Below are positions 1 through 8,788 of a stretch of 21,405 nt of DNA, piece after piece (position 1 is the first letter of the stretch; each line of letters starts with the position of its first letter). The position numbers were made by a program, and so were the translations under genes. The stretch comes from Bodo saltans (lineage: Eukaryota; Euglenozoa; Kinetoplastea; Eubodonida; Bodonidae): contig CYKH01001715.1 in assembly GCA_001460835.1 (NCBI GenBank), positions 3,841-25,245 on the forward strand, given 5' to 3'. Under the pieces are notes generated by a model that ran no database searches, was not told the DNA's origin, and saw only the letters and a program-made list of their open reading frames with translations.

Positions 1-1165
1 CACCAGTCAGGATACCATCGCCAGGGCGTGTGGATGAGCGTAACAGCCCTCTGTACAAGAACTTCCACCCAGGGAAAGGATATGAAGCGCTAGCAGCAGG
101 CACGGCTACAAGGACCCCTTCTCCACCCACCACGACGACGGTGACTAGTGCAGGCGGAGGACGGTTGTTGTTTCCTGACAACAATCAGCTGCAAGGAGCA
201 ACTACATCGTCGACGAACGCGACTGTCGTTGCAGCACCACAGCAACCCTCAACGCACGTTCCTGAGGCGGATCACAGTAAAATTTACACGCCCCATGAGC
301 TTATGAAGCGAATCGATGCGATTGAAAATTTACACGCCCCATGAGCTTATGAAGCGAATCGATGCGATTCACCCATGGCTGCCTCTATCGAAGGTGAAGG
401 TGGACACACCCGCATCAGAATCGCTTACAGACACGTCCGTTGCGTTGATTCCCATGTCCGTCACTATTTCAGGCCCCCTTCGTCGCCCTCAGTCTGTGCC
501 ACTCTCGTTCCTTGATCCTGATGCCTCTGCCTCAATTCCGAGCCTGAGCGATGTGGAGGACTTTATCCTCGAAGACCTATCCAGTGAGTACCGAGTGCGC
601 CACATCAACATTACCGATATCAACTTTCTCGCGACTGCGTTCGAAGGGGACAGTGCCCGTGGTGGGGGAGGAGGAAAGCGATCGTTGATGCGTGGTGGGC
701 ATGATTCATAATCTGATCACATCAGTCGTGGAGCGGAGGGGGGATCCTTGGCCGCTTAGGTTGGTGTTCACACGATGCAGTTTTGCGCCGCTTGACCTCC
801 TGGACACCCTGAGGTTGCCTGGCGGTGGGTTTATGGAAGTGCTCGCATTTGATCGTTGTCCCATCTCAGATGCTCACGTGTCATCACTCCTTCGACGAGC
901 TCGGCAAGATGATGGATTGTTCGCGCACCTCAGGTCGCTCCGTTTGAGCGGGACCTTGTCGTCTGATGCCATGCGAGCTCTGCTTCGTTACGTGGATGAG
1001 GAGGTGGAGGAGCCGGTACTTCGAGAGCTGGTGGTTCCCAACTCCTGTGCGGATGTTGTGGGCGGTCACCCCATTGCGATTCGACTGCCTAGGCTGATGG
1101 TGAATGGCAAGTCCATCGAAAGCTACCAGCCTCACCGCTCTCGTGTGTCGTCGCTTGCAGTGTGA
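1..1165 (+). pseudogene. LRR-like protein gene, 3' part, two frame breaks
   Basis: The reading frame is open from the left edge, so the true start lies outside the window. The first part is low-complexity (T, P, G, S rich). The middle (about 370-690) looks globular. The last part (about 700-1080) has leucine-spaced segments such as LRLVFTRC, MEVLAFDRCPISD and LRSLRLSGTL, typical of ribonuclease-inhibitor-type leucine-rich repeats. The frame changes twice. A 46-base-period direct repeat at 279-369 moves the reading from the first frame to the second. A further one-base-equivalent shift between 689 and 711 moves it to the third, which ends at the TGA at 1163-1165. Without the repeat the protein would read straight through. 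One G fewer in the GGG near 698-700 would remove the second shift. It could be a decaying gene or an intact gene with sequence errors. LRR proteins are usually protein-binding scaffolds; no specific role can be inferred. Confidence 0.55.
279..369. repeat. 45-base perfect direct repeat, 46-base period, inside the LRR-like gene
   Basis: Bases 279-323 and 325-369 are identical, separated by a single G at 324. Both copies encode the peptide IYTPHELMKRIDAI, but in different frames because the period is 46. The unit contains no GT dinucleotide, so it cannot be removed as a GT-AG intron of unit length. Confidence 0.95.
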
Positions 1166-1526
1166 CCGAAAAGTAACGTGTGCAAACATCTAGCGATGAT
1201 TCGCTCGTTTGAGAAAAATGGCCAACGCCGTTTTTTCTCTCCCATAGATTCATCGTGAAAAAGCTGTTTTAGTGCCCAACTGCGTTGTTGCATATTTCAT
1301 GGAAAATTTGTACTTTCTCGCAATCCTCACGGATAATATCCCGTCAACGTGATGGGCGTACTTTCATCGTTGTATTATCCTGGTTGATGAGACACCCTTA
1401 CTTCCTGTTCTGTGTCCCTTGTTGTCCACCTCAGTTATCTGTCTGCAGAGAGAACAAAACACTTGCAGAAACTGCCTCGTTAGGGAAGAACACTCGCCTC
1501 ATCGTTAGGCACACCACATACAAAAT
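1166..1526 (+). promoter_or_regulatory. Intergenic region with spliced-leader acceptor for the 1527 gene
   Basis: There is no gene in this 361-base gap. A pyrimidine-rich stretch at about 1401-1432 ends in AG at 1433-1434 and is the best trans-splice acceptor for the gene starting at 1527. A second AG at 1447-1448 is possible. The resulting 5' leader would be about 80-90 bases. The upstream half probably holds the 3' UTR of the LRR-like gene. Confidence 0.5.
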
Positions 1527-2802
1527 ATGAATTTGAATGGAAACGGAAGGCTTCGGCTGGTCCCTCCGGGAGGAAAGTATGTAACGCCATTCTATTTCTC
1601 TGCGTACTATGGTGGGGAGTCATCGAACATGCTGTTCTCACCACATAGCAGTTCCCCCAGCGGCCACTTTGAGGGCGGCGGCCTTGGCAATTCAATCGAT
1701 CCCAATGATCCCATTTTGCAAGATTGCAAACTCCTTCTTACCGTCTCCGAGACGCTCACAAACGAATCGATCATCACTGCACAAGAAGCACCACTTGGTC
1801 GGAAAGTGCAGCTTCCCAATGGGCAATATCGCGTCACTGCGCAGCTGTTATCCTTCGGAGGCCATGTATTTGCTTCTGCAGAAGCGCGGTATCACATCGT
1901 GGATGCATATGAAATAAAGACGGACGGATCGTACCGGTACACTGGGGAGGGGACTTCGAACAGCGCCTTGTTTGACACTCTGCTGAATGTGCAGCGGAAT
2001 GGTGGGCTGCCCACTGGTCGGGCAATGCCAACTTCATCTTCAGGGGCGGCGAATCTGTTGCCCCCGCAGACACCTGTTCACCACTCCAGCGGCGGCGGCG
2101 CAACACGACAAGCGTCAGGGAGCAACAGAGCCCCTCATCCTGCCGCAGGAGGAGGTTCTGTTCGATCTCAGTCCGGTGCTACCTTGTCAGAACAAGTTGC
2201 GGCTACCGTCAGACAGTCCGAGGAAGTTCTGCAACACGCCGTGTCTCACTTTGGTGCTGCGGCTGCAGAGACAGCAGGGCGGATATCGCGGCAGTCCAGC
2301 ATGGATTCTAGAGGCGGTGGTGGTGGTGGATTATCATCGAACCCCTCCTCGCCCCATCAACGTCCCCCACCGATGCTCCGCTCCAAAGGAGGTACCCCTT
2401 TATACGACGGACAGCAAACAACCGCTACACATGGTGGTGCATATCAGCAACAAATGGCGGACCCAACGTCGTCAGGAGGTGAAGAGGGCGATGATTCTCT
2501 CGACACCGCTGGTGGTGGAGCAATTAGCAGCAGCAGCAGGTTCATTGTGCCGCCTCCTGCGCTTCTGTACAGTGGTGCACAACTTCTGCTTGTTCTGCGC
2601 CCCACCATCGCCCAACACGCGCCAGTTGTGAACGTTTTGCTTCAGGAGGAGCAACGACGCAGTCGACGCGGAGGTGACGCAGATGAGACGTCCTCACCAA
2701 CTTTGGTGACCTTAGGATCTCAGCGCGTTAAGAACATTGCTGTGCCTGCTCGTGGTGTCCTTCTGCATTGGACCCAACGAGCAGCCCAGGCAGCACATCA
2801 AA

Positions 2803-3321
2803 CTGCTGCTGCACCGACAGCCACGCTGGCCGCGATCAACCGTGGAAGCGGCATTCAGCTACAGCTGCCCTCTCTCACCGAGGTGCGCGGTGGAGCCCCC
2901 CGTCAGTCTCAGACCTACTCGGCAGTCATTGTTTCCGAAGAGACATTCGGTCCTACTGGCCCTGACGGTGTTCTTGGGGGAGTGCAATTCTGTATTGGCC
3001 CTCCTACGCACTCTCCGCTTATTTGGCCAAGATCCGCCACACACGCTCCCTCTTCAAAAAAAAAAAGCTACTGCTGCACCGACGGCCACACTGGCCGCGA
3101 TCAATCGTGGAAGCGGGATTCAGCTACAGCTGCCCTCTCTTCTGGAGGTGCGCGCTGGAGCCCCCCGTCCGTCTCAGACCTACTCGGCAGTCATTGTTTC
3201 CGAAGAGACTTTCGGTCCTACTGGCCCTGACGGTGTTCTTGGAGGAGTACAATTCTGTATTGGCCCTCCTACGCACTCTCCGCTTATTTGGCCAAGATCC
3301 GCCACACACGCTCCCTCTTCA
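2803..3321. repeat. Imperfect tandem duplication, two ~254-base copies, 265-base period
   Basis: Copy 1 is 2803-3056 and copy 2 is 3068-3321, separated by ten A residues and a G. By eye they differ at about 14 positions (about 94% identical), all in the first ~190 bases; the last ~110 bases are identical. Both copies encode almost the same ~84 residues, copy 1 in the frame of 1527 and copy 2 one frame on. Eight codon differences are silent and four change the residue. Each copy contains AGGT at the same place (2881-2884 and 3146-3149). Confidence 0.93.
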
Positions 3322-3402
3322 TCACATCCACAGCAACTCCCATCCCCAGGAGACCTAAGGATTCTACTGTCCATCAGGCCCCAGAAAGCAACTCAGTATG
3401 CT

Positions 3403-3470
3403 GGGTGCATGCCGTACATAGAGCTCCAGTGGCTCCGGGTGCATGCCGTACATAGAGCTCCAGTGGCTCC
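3403..3470. repeat. Perfect 34-base tandem duplication
   Basis: Bases 3403-3436 and 3437-3470 are identical and directly adjacent. The unit length changes the reading frame by one. The peptide CMPYIELQWL ends the previous frame, and MPYIELQWLPPQSQ resumes in the next, so the sequence reads through smoothly if one copy is ignored. Confidence 0.95.
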
Positions 3471-4305
3471 CGCCCCAGTCCCAAGCCTCCTCGTACCAGT
3501 ACTCCCAACAAGGACAACAACAACAACGTGGAGGGGGCATCCTGGAGGAACATCGTCAATACAACGGCAACAATAGAGACGCCGCTCCAGTAGCCTTCCG
3601 ATTGCTGTGGAAGGTGAGCGGCGGCGGTGGTGGTACTGGCGGCGGCGATCAGCAAGATGAGATTGCATTCGACGCCAACATCACATCCCATGACGTGATT
3701 GCGTTGCACTTCTCATCGCGTGACGATGGCAGCGATGCAAGGTCATCCGCAGCGCAACAAGGTTCCCATCGCGCCTCTCAATCGACGCCGTTGTTTGCGC
3801 TGCTCTCGATGAATTATCGCCCCGTATGCCGAGTCCCAATTTCCCCGGAAGCCGCGCGTGAATTTGCGTCGTCTCGTCCACTGTTCTTGAATGTCATTGC
3901 ACACCTACGCACCGCTGCAACTGCAGGAGCCACCACCACCACCACCACCTCAACGGTCATCGACATCCTCCGAGGCGTAACGGCTCTTTCTCATTACACG
4001 ATGGTCGCGGATGTGCTCTGCGTTCCAGGAGAAGAACTACAGCGAAATGACCACCACAATGCCGGAGAGGGGGGAGGACTCGGTGGCGGCGTTGTGCAGC
4101 GACGAGCGTTGTATGTGTGGAACAACGGAGAGTCGATGTTAGAGGCTTCTCGCCACGATTTGGCGATCGTATCGTGACGAAGAGATGAGAGTGTTTGGTT
4201 GTTTTTATGTGCATTTCTCGCGCGAGGGCGGTCCTTCGTCGTCGTTTGTACAATTTATCGAAACTAGGCACCAGTAAATTTGAGAATACGTTCCTGTAGC
4301 AGGTA

Positions 4306-4337
4306 TGTTTTCACTCTCAATTATCATTTCTGCAAAG
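4306..4337 (+). promoter_or_regulatory. Probable spliced-leader acceptor for the 4442 gene
   Basis: A T/C-rich stretch ends in AG at 4336-4337. No ATG occurs between this AG and the start at 4442, so the first AUG of the spliced mRNA would be the assigned one. The leader is purine-rich just before the start codon. Confidence 0.4.
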
Positions 4338-4441
4338 AGGTACCAATCTAGCAAGCGACTCACACACCGCGCTCGACGGTCATTGCGGAACACAAATAAA
4401 AAAAAGAAGAGAAAGAAAAGAAGTGATACTTCAAGAGAGCT

Positions 4442-5401
4442 ATGGCGTTCCTCCCCGCACCACAAAAATCGCGCCCCCAGAACGTTGCGATGCATATCCG
4501 TGAGACGGACTATTCTGTCTTCCCAACGCACACACAAGTAGACCTGCGCAGACAGCAGCAAGACTCCTTCGAGCAAATGAATGGAAAAATGAACGCTGCC
4601 GTACTCGACAAACACTTCAGACCGTTTCAACGAACGATGACGGACGGAGAGCGCCAGGGCTTCACCCGCTGCAACGGTAACATTATTGCTCCAGGTGACG
4701 TCCCCTACAAACCATGGGCACCGAAGGAGTATCACACCAAGGAACATTATCAAAAGCACCCTGAGGCGTTCGGGGAAAATGAGAGGAGGAAAACAGAAGA
4801 AGCAGCAAAAATGATGCAGTCGAAAGACTACTCTACGAATTTCACGAAACAGCCACCGGTACCGCTGGGCAAGTCCACACTGACTTTGTCTCCAGCACGC
4901 ATGTGGGAGGGGAACCCGAGGCATCAGCACCAACTTCAACAACCGTTCGCCCCCATCTCTGGTTTCGGTGGGTTGGGCAATCTGTCACCCGACTTTGTTC
5001 ATGGAAAAGCGCAAGGGGAGCTGTGTCCTCCGCATAAGGTACCCCCTTGGCTACAAGACGACGGCAACACGTCTAAGGCACGCCAGCGCGTGAATCCGTC
5101 TATGTACTCGAACGGGGTCGCCGGGCTGATTGGTCTCGGTCACAACAACCCTCAAGTCGGCCCCTCATCACTTATTGGCGCGCACCATCAGTCATCCGTC
5201 GAGAAAGGCGCTGCATACCCTGTGCAAAAGCCGCACAAAAAGATTTATTACATCCCAGATAGCACCGGGGGGCATGCATCGCCGTACGGCGCTAAAATGC
5301 CTTCCAGGGAGGAGGGCACGACGTCCCAGGCTGCGTACTACCACCCGCAGCGCGCTGAGGCACTGTCGTACGGCCGTGCACACACTTCGATGCTTCCTTG
5401 A
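4442..5401 (+). CDS. Unrecognised protein, 319 aa
   Basis: A single intact frame of 319 codons begins at the first ATG after the proposed splice acceptor. The protein is hydrophilic, rich in P, Q, H, K and G, with many short aromatic motifs (for example YKPWAPKEYH and SPARMWEGNP). It has no signal peptide and no membrane segment. The N-terminal half (residues about 15-120) looks more regular and charged; the C-terminal half looks disordered. This build resembles many kinetoplastid cytoskeletal or flagellar proteins, but that is only an impression; I recognise no named family. The long minus-strand frame opposite it (4205-4942) is rich in F and L from T-rich DNA and is regarded as a shadow. 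Confidence 0.8.
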   Translation: MAFLPAPQKSRPQNVAMHIRETDYSVFPTHTQVDLRRQQQDSFEQMNGKMNAAVLDKHFRPFQRTMTDGERQGFTRCNGNIIAPGDVPYKPWAPKEYHTKEHYQKHPEAFGENERRKTEEAAKMMQSKDYSTNFTKQPPVPLGKSTLTLSPARMWEGNPRHQHQLQQPFAPISGFGGLGNLSPDFVHGKAQGELCPPHKVPPWLQDDGNTSKARQRVNPSMYSNGVAGLIGLGHNNPQVGPSSLIGAHHQSSVEKGAAYPVQKPHKKIYYIPDSTGGHASPYGAKMPSREEGTTSQAAYYHPQRAEALSYGRAHTSMLP

Positions 5402-5562
5402 AATGCGATTGCGATGAAACCATTTTAGTGTTTGAAAGTTTCGGTGAGAGAACCAATCGCAAAGTTTCCCCCATTTTGCCCCTCCTTCCTCCCCCCACAA
5501 AGTACACATACGCCGTTTTGTATTGTATGAATGAACGAAAGGGAGTGTGGTGTACTGTACAA

Positions 5563-5608
5563 TTCCTATTCCTTTTTTTTTTGCCTTTCCCCTTCGCTTT
5601 CGATGTAG
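5563..5608 (+). promoter_or_regulatory. Strong polypyrimidine tract and spliced-leader acceptor
   Basis: A nearly uninterrupted T/C tract with a run of ten T residues ends in AG at 5607-5608. The first AUG after it is at 5627, with an 18-base leader. A weaker AG at 5659-5660 would instead make the ATG at 5711 the first start. Confidence 0.6.
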
Positions 5609-5626
5609 ATCTCCATATCTTTGTGA

Positions 5627-7393
5627 ATGTTGTCTTATTGGGCCTCCCCGGGTTTTAAGAGAAAAAAAGGAGCAAATAAATTCAGGCGCACTTTTGAAAC
5701 AAGTCCCCCGATGCTTCGCCGTGTTGCCTCCACTACCATCGGAGTAGCAACAAGTGTTGGCCCCAACATCCTCTCTACGTCATCGTGCCCAGCAGCGTCC
5801 ACAGCAGCGGTTGCGGCTAGCAGTGGCGCTTCTTCGTTGTCTGCTCTGTACACGCAACGGCGGCATGTGAAGGTGACTCCGTACCCCGTCCCTGTTTCAC
5901 GGAAACCGCCACGACGCAAGAAGAACAGCAATTTCGACTTCCTCTCGGGCAAGCGCCTGTTGCATGGCCTTACAGGTGGAACCCACGCAGACCGCAACAA
6001 AGTCGTGTATCGGAATGCGAACCATCACGACGCTCGTGCCGCCAAACAACATCGATTGGCGGTCAAGGAAATGCTTGAAAGCCAAATTCACTACCTACCC
6101 CGTGATGTCGTCGTCGAGGCGTTTCTTGGGTTTAGCAAACGAAAAGACGCGAATATCAAGTGGCGCCGCTCGATCCGCAAGACTCGCACATTCCACTCCC
6201 TCACCAAAGACCGACTTGTGGTTCATGCATTCTTCGCGTACCTAGAAAGCCCTCAATGGAAGCAGCAACTAACGTCTACCTTCTCTCCCAAGGAGCAGCA
6301 ACGCCTTGAACGTTGCCGCAGCAGTTGGCTCTTGGAGCCACAATTTATGCTCCCCGTGCGCCGGTACCTCAAAGACCCGAAGCGAATGGAGAAGCACGCC
6401 GATCCGTTTTGGAGATACGCGATTCTCCACCGCAACGACAAGGCGGTGCCAATGGCGTGGGACCACTACAAAGCGGTTCTCCCGGTCACAAAAGCAATGT
6501 TGGTGGAGAGAAAAGAGACGGAGAGGGCGGAGGAGGTGCTCGCTTCGACGATCCCAACGCGACGCTTCATTCATTCAGCACGAAATAAAGTGCTCCGGCA
6601 AATGTTTGACGATTATGTGAAGAGCCCCGCTGCCTCGGCACCACCTGTTGGAGGCCACGATCGTGGACGTCCGGCATACTTGGGCGCATTAAAGCGGATT
6701 CCACTCCTACCACACCTTCAGAAACTTCTGCGAGAGCAGCAAGTCGTCGCGAAAATGTTTTTGTGCTTTTTCCAAACGCCAGAGGCCAAATTGTTCAACA
6801 GTGGTGTGTCGAACTACATTCAGGTGCAGAGATTTCAATACATGGTGGCAAACGGCGGCCTTCGTCCTCCACGAAAATTGATGCTTCGCAGCTATCGCGC
6901 CTTCAAAAAACTTTCTCCAGAAGATCGCCGGCCGTACTACGGCATCCCACCGCGATCACTGGAGCGACCCACGAATGGATTTCTTCTATTTCTGAGGCAC
7001 TACCATCGTGAAAAATTGGCGCGACTTGCACAGGAGGGGCAACAACAACCCAACAACAACAACAGCAGCAGCAATGGTCCCCCGTCGTATGTACGCAGTG
7101 AAGAGCTGAAGGTGGCAAGAAAGGTATGGAAGCAGTTAAATGACACACAAAAGTGCGCGTTCGAATTTCCCTTTCCCGTGAGCATCGCTCCCATCCGCCC
7201 GAACCGCCTACCGTTTCATCGGTTCCTCGTGGAGCAAACAAGGATTCTCGCCCCACCCCTGGGCCGCACTGGGAGGACCCCGTTGTGGTTCTGCACAGAG
7301 TGCCGCAATCGATGGCGCAATCTTTCTGCTGCGGACAAGAATCGCTACGACACGGATGAAGAGGTGAAGGTGCTCTTCCCTCTGGTGGCATGA
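5627..7393 (+). CDS. Probable mitochondrial protein with HMG-box-like segments, 588 aa
   Basis: The frame is intact. Two starts are possible: 5627, the first AUG after the strong acceptor, and 5711 (560 aa), whose N-terminus MLRRVASTTIG, followed by an S/A/T-rich, acid-free stretch, looks like a mitochondrial presequence. The protein is very basic. HMG-box-like segments are visible near the C-terminus. One begins at about residue 445 (RPTNGFLLFLRHYHREKL) and, after a Q/N/S insert, ends with ARKVWKQLNDTQK at about 510. A second, at about 522-580, ends in NRWRNLSAADKNRYDTDEE. A partial match at 417-440 reads RSYRAFKKLSPEDRRPYY. HMG boxes bind and bend DNA, and known kinetoplast-associated HMG proteins such as KAP6 package mitochondrial DNA. 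By analogy this may be a kinetoplast or mitochondrial nucleoid protein. Role and location are inferred, not shown. Confidence 0.7.
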   Translation: MLSYWASPGFKRKKGANKFRRTFETSPPMLRRVASTTIGVATSVGPNILSTSSCPAASTAAVAASSGASSLSALYTQRRHVKVTPYPVPVSRKPPRRKKNSNFDFLSGKRLLHGLTGGTHADRNKVVYRNANHHDARAAKQHRLAVKEMLESQIHYLPRDVVVEAFLGFSKRKDANIKWRRSIRKTRTFHSLTKDRLVVHAFFAYLESPQWKQQLTSTFSPKEQQRLERCRSSWLLEPQFMLPVRRYLKDPKRMEKHADPFWRYAILHRNDKAVPMAWDHYKAVLPVTKAMLVERKETERAEEVLASTIPTRRFIHSARNKVLRQMFDDYVKSPAASAPPVGGHDRGRPAYLGALKRIPLLPHLQKLLREQQVVAKMFLCFFQTPEAKLFNSGVSNYIQVQRFQYMVANGGLRPPRKLMLRSYRAFKKLSPEDRRPYYGIPPRSLERPTNGFLLFLRHYHREKLARLAQEGQQQPNNNNSSSNGPPSYVRSEELKVARKVWKQLNDTQKCAFEFPFPVSIAPIRPNRLPFHRFLVEQTRILAPPLGRTGRTPLWFCTECRNRWRNLSAADKNRYDTDEEVKVLFPLVA

Positions 7394-7607
7394 TGAGAGA
7401 AGGATACATTGCTTTCTTCCTGATTTTTGTGCTTCTCGCTCTCTGCGTGGTTCCATTTTCATTCGGGAGGAATTTTCGATGTTCCCCTAAAATGAAAACG
7501 TCGGTGTAATTTTTTCATTTTACTTTCCATCGACGTGAATCGTGAAAGAATCAGTGAATGGTTATCGCTCCTGAGAGTGACCCCGCTTTTCAACAAATGA
7601 AACCATT

Positions 7608-7648
7608 TGTTCTTTTTTCCCCTGTTGTTCAAACGTAAAATGATTAAG
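7608..7648 (+). promoter_or_regulatory. Probable spliced-leader acceptor for the 7686 gene
   Basis: A T/C-rich tract at about 7608-7630 is followed, after an A-rich spacer, by AG at 7647-7648. The first ATG after this AG is 7686. Confidence 0.4.
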
Positions 7649-7685
7649 ACAAAAAACAGACGTTGCAAAGACAAAATCGCGGACG

Positions 7686-8150
7686 ATGCAACTATTTCCA
7701 CCAACTCCTCAGCCTGCGCAACACAGATATGTTGCTTCCCAGCTTGCTGAGCTGGACGACATGCTGTCGACTCTACCTCGATCCACTCGCGGCGCCTATG
7801 TCGATGCCTTAATGTTGCAACAACGCACGAGTGCTCCCGCACACGCCGTCGCGATGAACCTCGGCATCTCCCCGCACACTCAGACATCCGCTCGAGACTT
7901 TGCTCGCCGCAACCGCAGCACCGTTCACTCGTTACACGCAGAGGGCAGTGGTATGCACTACGCCGGTGCTCGTGCTCTTGATAGTTCCTTTGGTGAGCAG
8001 CCACAACGTCGCTTGGCGGTCACTCGCGAGAACAGCGATGCCATGTTACGAAAGCAAAGAGAGATGGAGCGTGCAGCGTTGCGTCAGGCGAAAGCACCGT
8101 TGGCGTGGGAGAAAATGGCCGCGTCTTCATCGGGCCGCAGAGCTTTCTGA
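7686..8150 (+). CDS. Small unknown protein, 154 aa
   Basis: A single intact frame starts at the first ATG after the proposed acceptor. The protein is hydrophilic and rich in A, R, Q and S, with a short predicted helix near residues 18-48 (SQLAELDDMLSTLPRS) and a charged, probably helical segment at about 118-140 (REMERAALRQAK). No membrane segment, signal peptide or known motif is seen. I do not recognise a family. It is bounded by a clear upstream splice-acceptor region and by a 638-base non-coding gap downstream, which supports it as a separate gene. Confidence 0.65.
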   Translation: MQLFPPTPQPAQHRYVASQLAELDDMLSTLPRSTRGAYVDALMLQQRTSAPAHAVAMNLGISPHTQTSARDFARRNRSTVHSLHAEGSGMHYAGARALDSSFGEQPQRRLAVTRENSDAMLRKQREMERAALRQAKAPLAWEKMAASSSGRRAF

Positions 8151-8788
8151 TACTCTGAATGTTTAGTCCTGTAGAGCAACATCCCTGCTACTGTGTAGGA
8201 GGATCTAGTTTCTTGTTGTTTCAATATATCTTGTTCTTCCCTTCTTCTCGTTTCGTTGCTGCATGTTCCTTTTGTGAAAAAAATAGCAAGAAATCAGCTT
8301 TAGAAAGATTTCGTGAATTTTTCTTTCCGTTTCCCCCAACCCCCCACTGTTTTTATCGCATTCTGCCGCTTGCCCATCTTTGCTTTATTGCAGCCGGTAC
8401 CGTTGTACTTCGCCCCTCACGAATAATTAAACATCTGTTCTTCAATTTTATTTCGTCCGCAGGAGGAAGGTCGCGATAGTGGTATCAGGAAAAATACAAA
8501 CTTGGTGGATCTTTTTTTGCCCCAGGTACAACGCGTCCTTCCCAGTTGTGAAATTTTGTGCTTTGTTGTATTGTAGTGCACCCCAGAGACCTTCGTCTAA
8601 CTGTCTGAAAAATTTCCCCCCCTTTTTTTTGCCATAGTATTTCATTTTCTAGTGTTTTTCTTCTCCTCTAAGCAACAAGGAGAATACAACTCTGTGCTAC
8701 ACTGGCACAAAATGACTGCGGCAAAGCTCAACGTTTACTAAATTGCAACGCACACCTATCGCCCGCAACAACAACAAAAAGCCAACTT
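8151..8788 (+). promoter_or_regulatory. Intergenic region with strong spliced-leader acceptor and a 9-codon upstream ORF
   Basis: This 638-base gap is T-rich with several T runs and contains no convincing gene. A frame at 8159-8479 is mostly F, L and C from T-rich DNA. A pyrimidine tract at about 8651-8670 ends in AG at 8671-8672, a very good acceptor for the RING gene. The leader then holds an upstream ATG at 8712 that opens nine codons and stops at 8741, before the next ATG at 8789. Confidence 0.55.

Larger units (their letters stand above)
1527..4177 (+). pseudogene. Large low-complexity protein gene split over three frames by two tandem duplications
   Basis: Not assigned to a known family. 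The ATG at 1527 opens a frame of 567 codons that ends at 3230. The true continuation moves to the next frame inside the 265-base duplication (2803-3321), and to the third frame at the 34-base duplication (3403-3470), ending at the TGA before 4178. The first ~135 residues look globular and beta-rich. They are followed by a long S/G/P/Q-rich linker, a hydrophobic segment around 2550-2640 (LLYSGAQLLLVLRP), the duplicated ~84-residue segment, a Q-rich stretch and a C-terminal globular part (about 3585-4177) with poly-G and poly-T inserts. No signal peptide or clear membrane span is seen. Without the two duplications the frame would be continuous, giving a protein of roughly 780 residues. This could be a decayed gene, an assembly error, or a gene needing splicing to be read. 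Confidence 0.5.

Noticed and set aside
279-324. 46-base unit as a tiny intron
   Set aside because: It has no GT within the unit and no AG|GT junction, so excision of unit length by normal splicing is not possible.
4205-4942. 245-codon minus-strand frame
   Set aside because: It overlaps an intact plus-strand gene and its splice region; the F/L-rich stretch is the complement of A-rich leader DNA.
5398-5658. 86-codon frame with a hydrophobic end
   Set aside because: The hydrophobic part is the polypyrimidine tract before the 5627 gene.
8159-8479. 106-codon plus-strand frame in the gap after the 154-aa gene
   Set aside because: It starts eight bases after the previous stop with no acceptor before it, and its composition is that of T-rich intergenic DNA.
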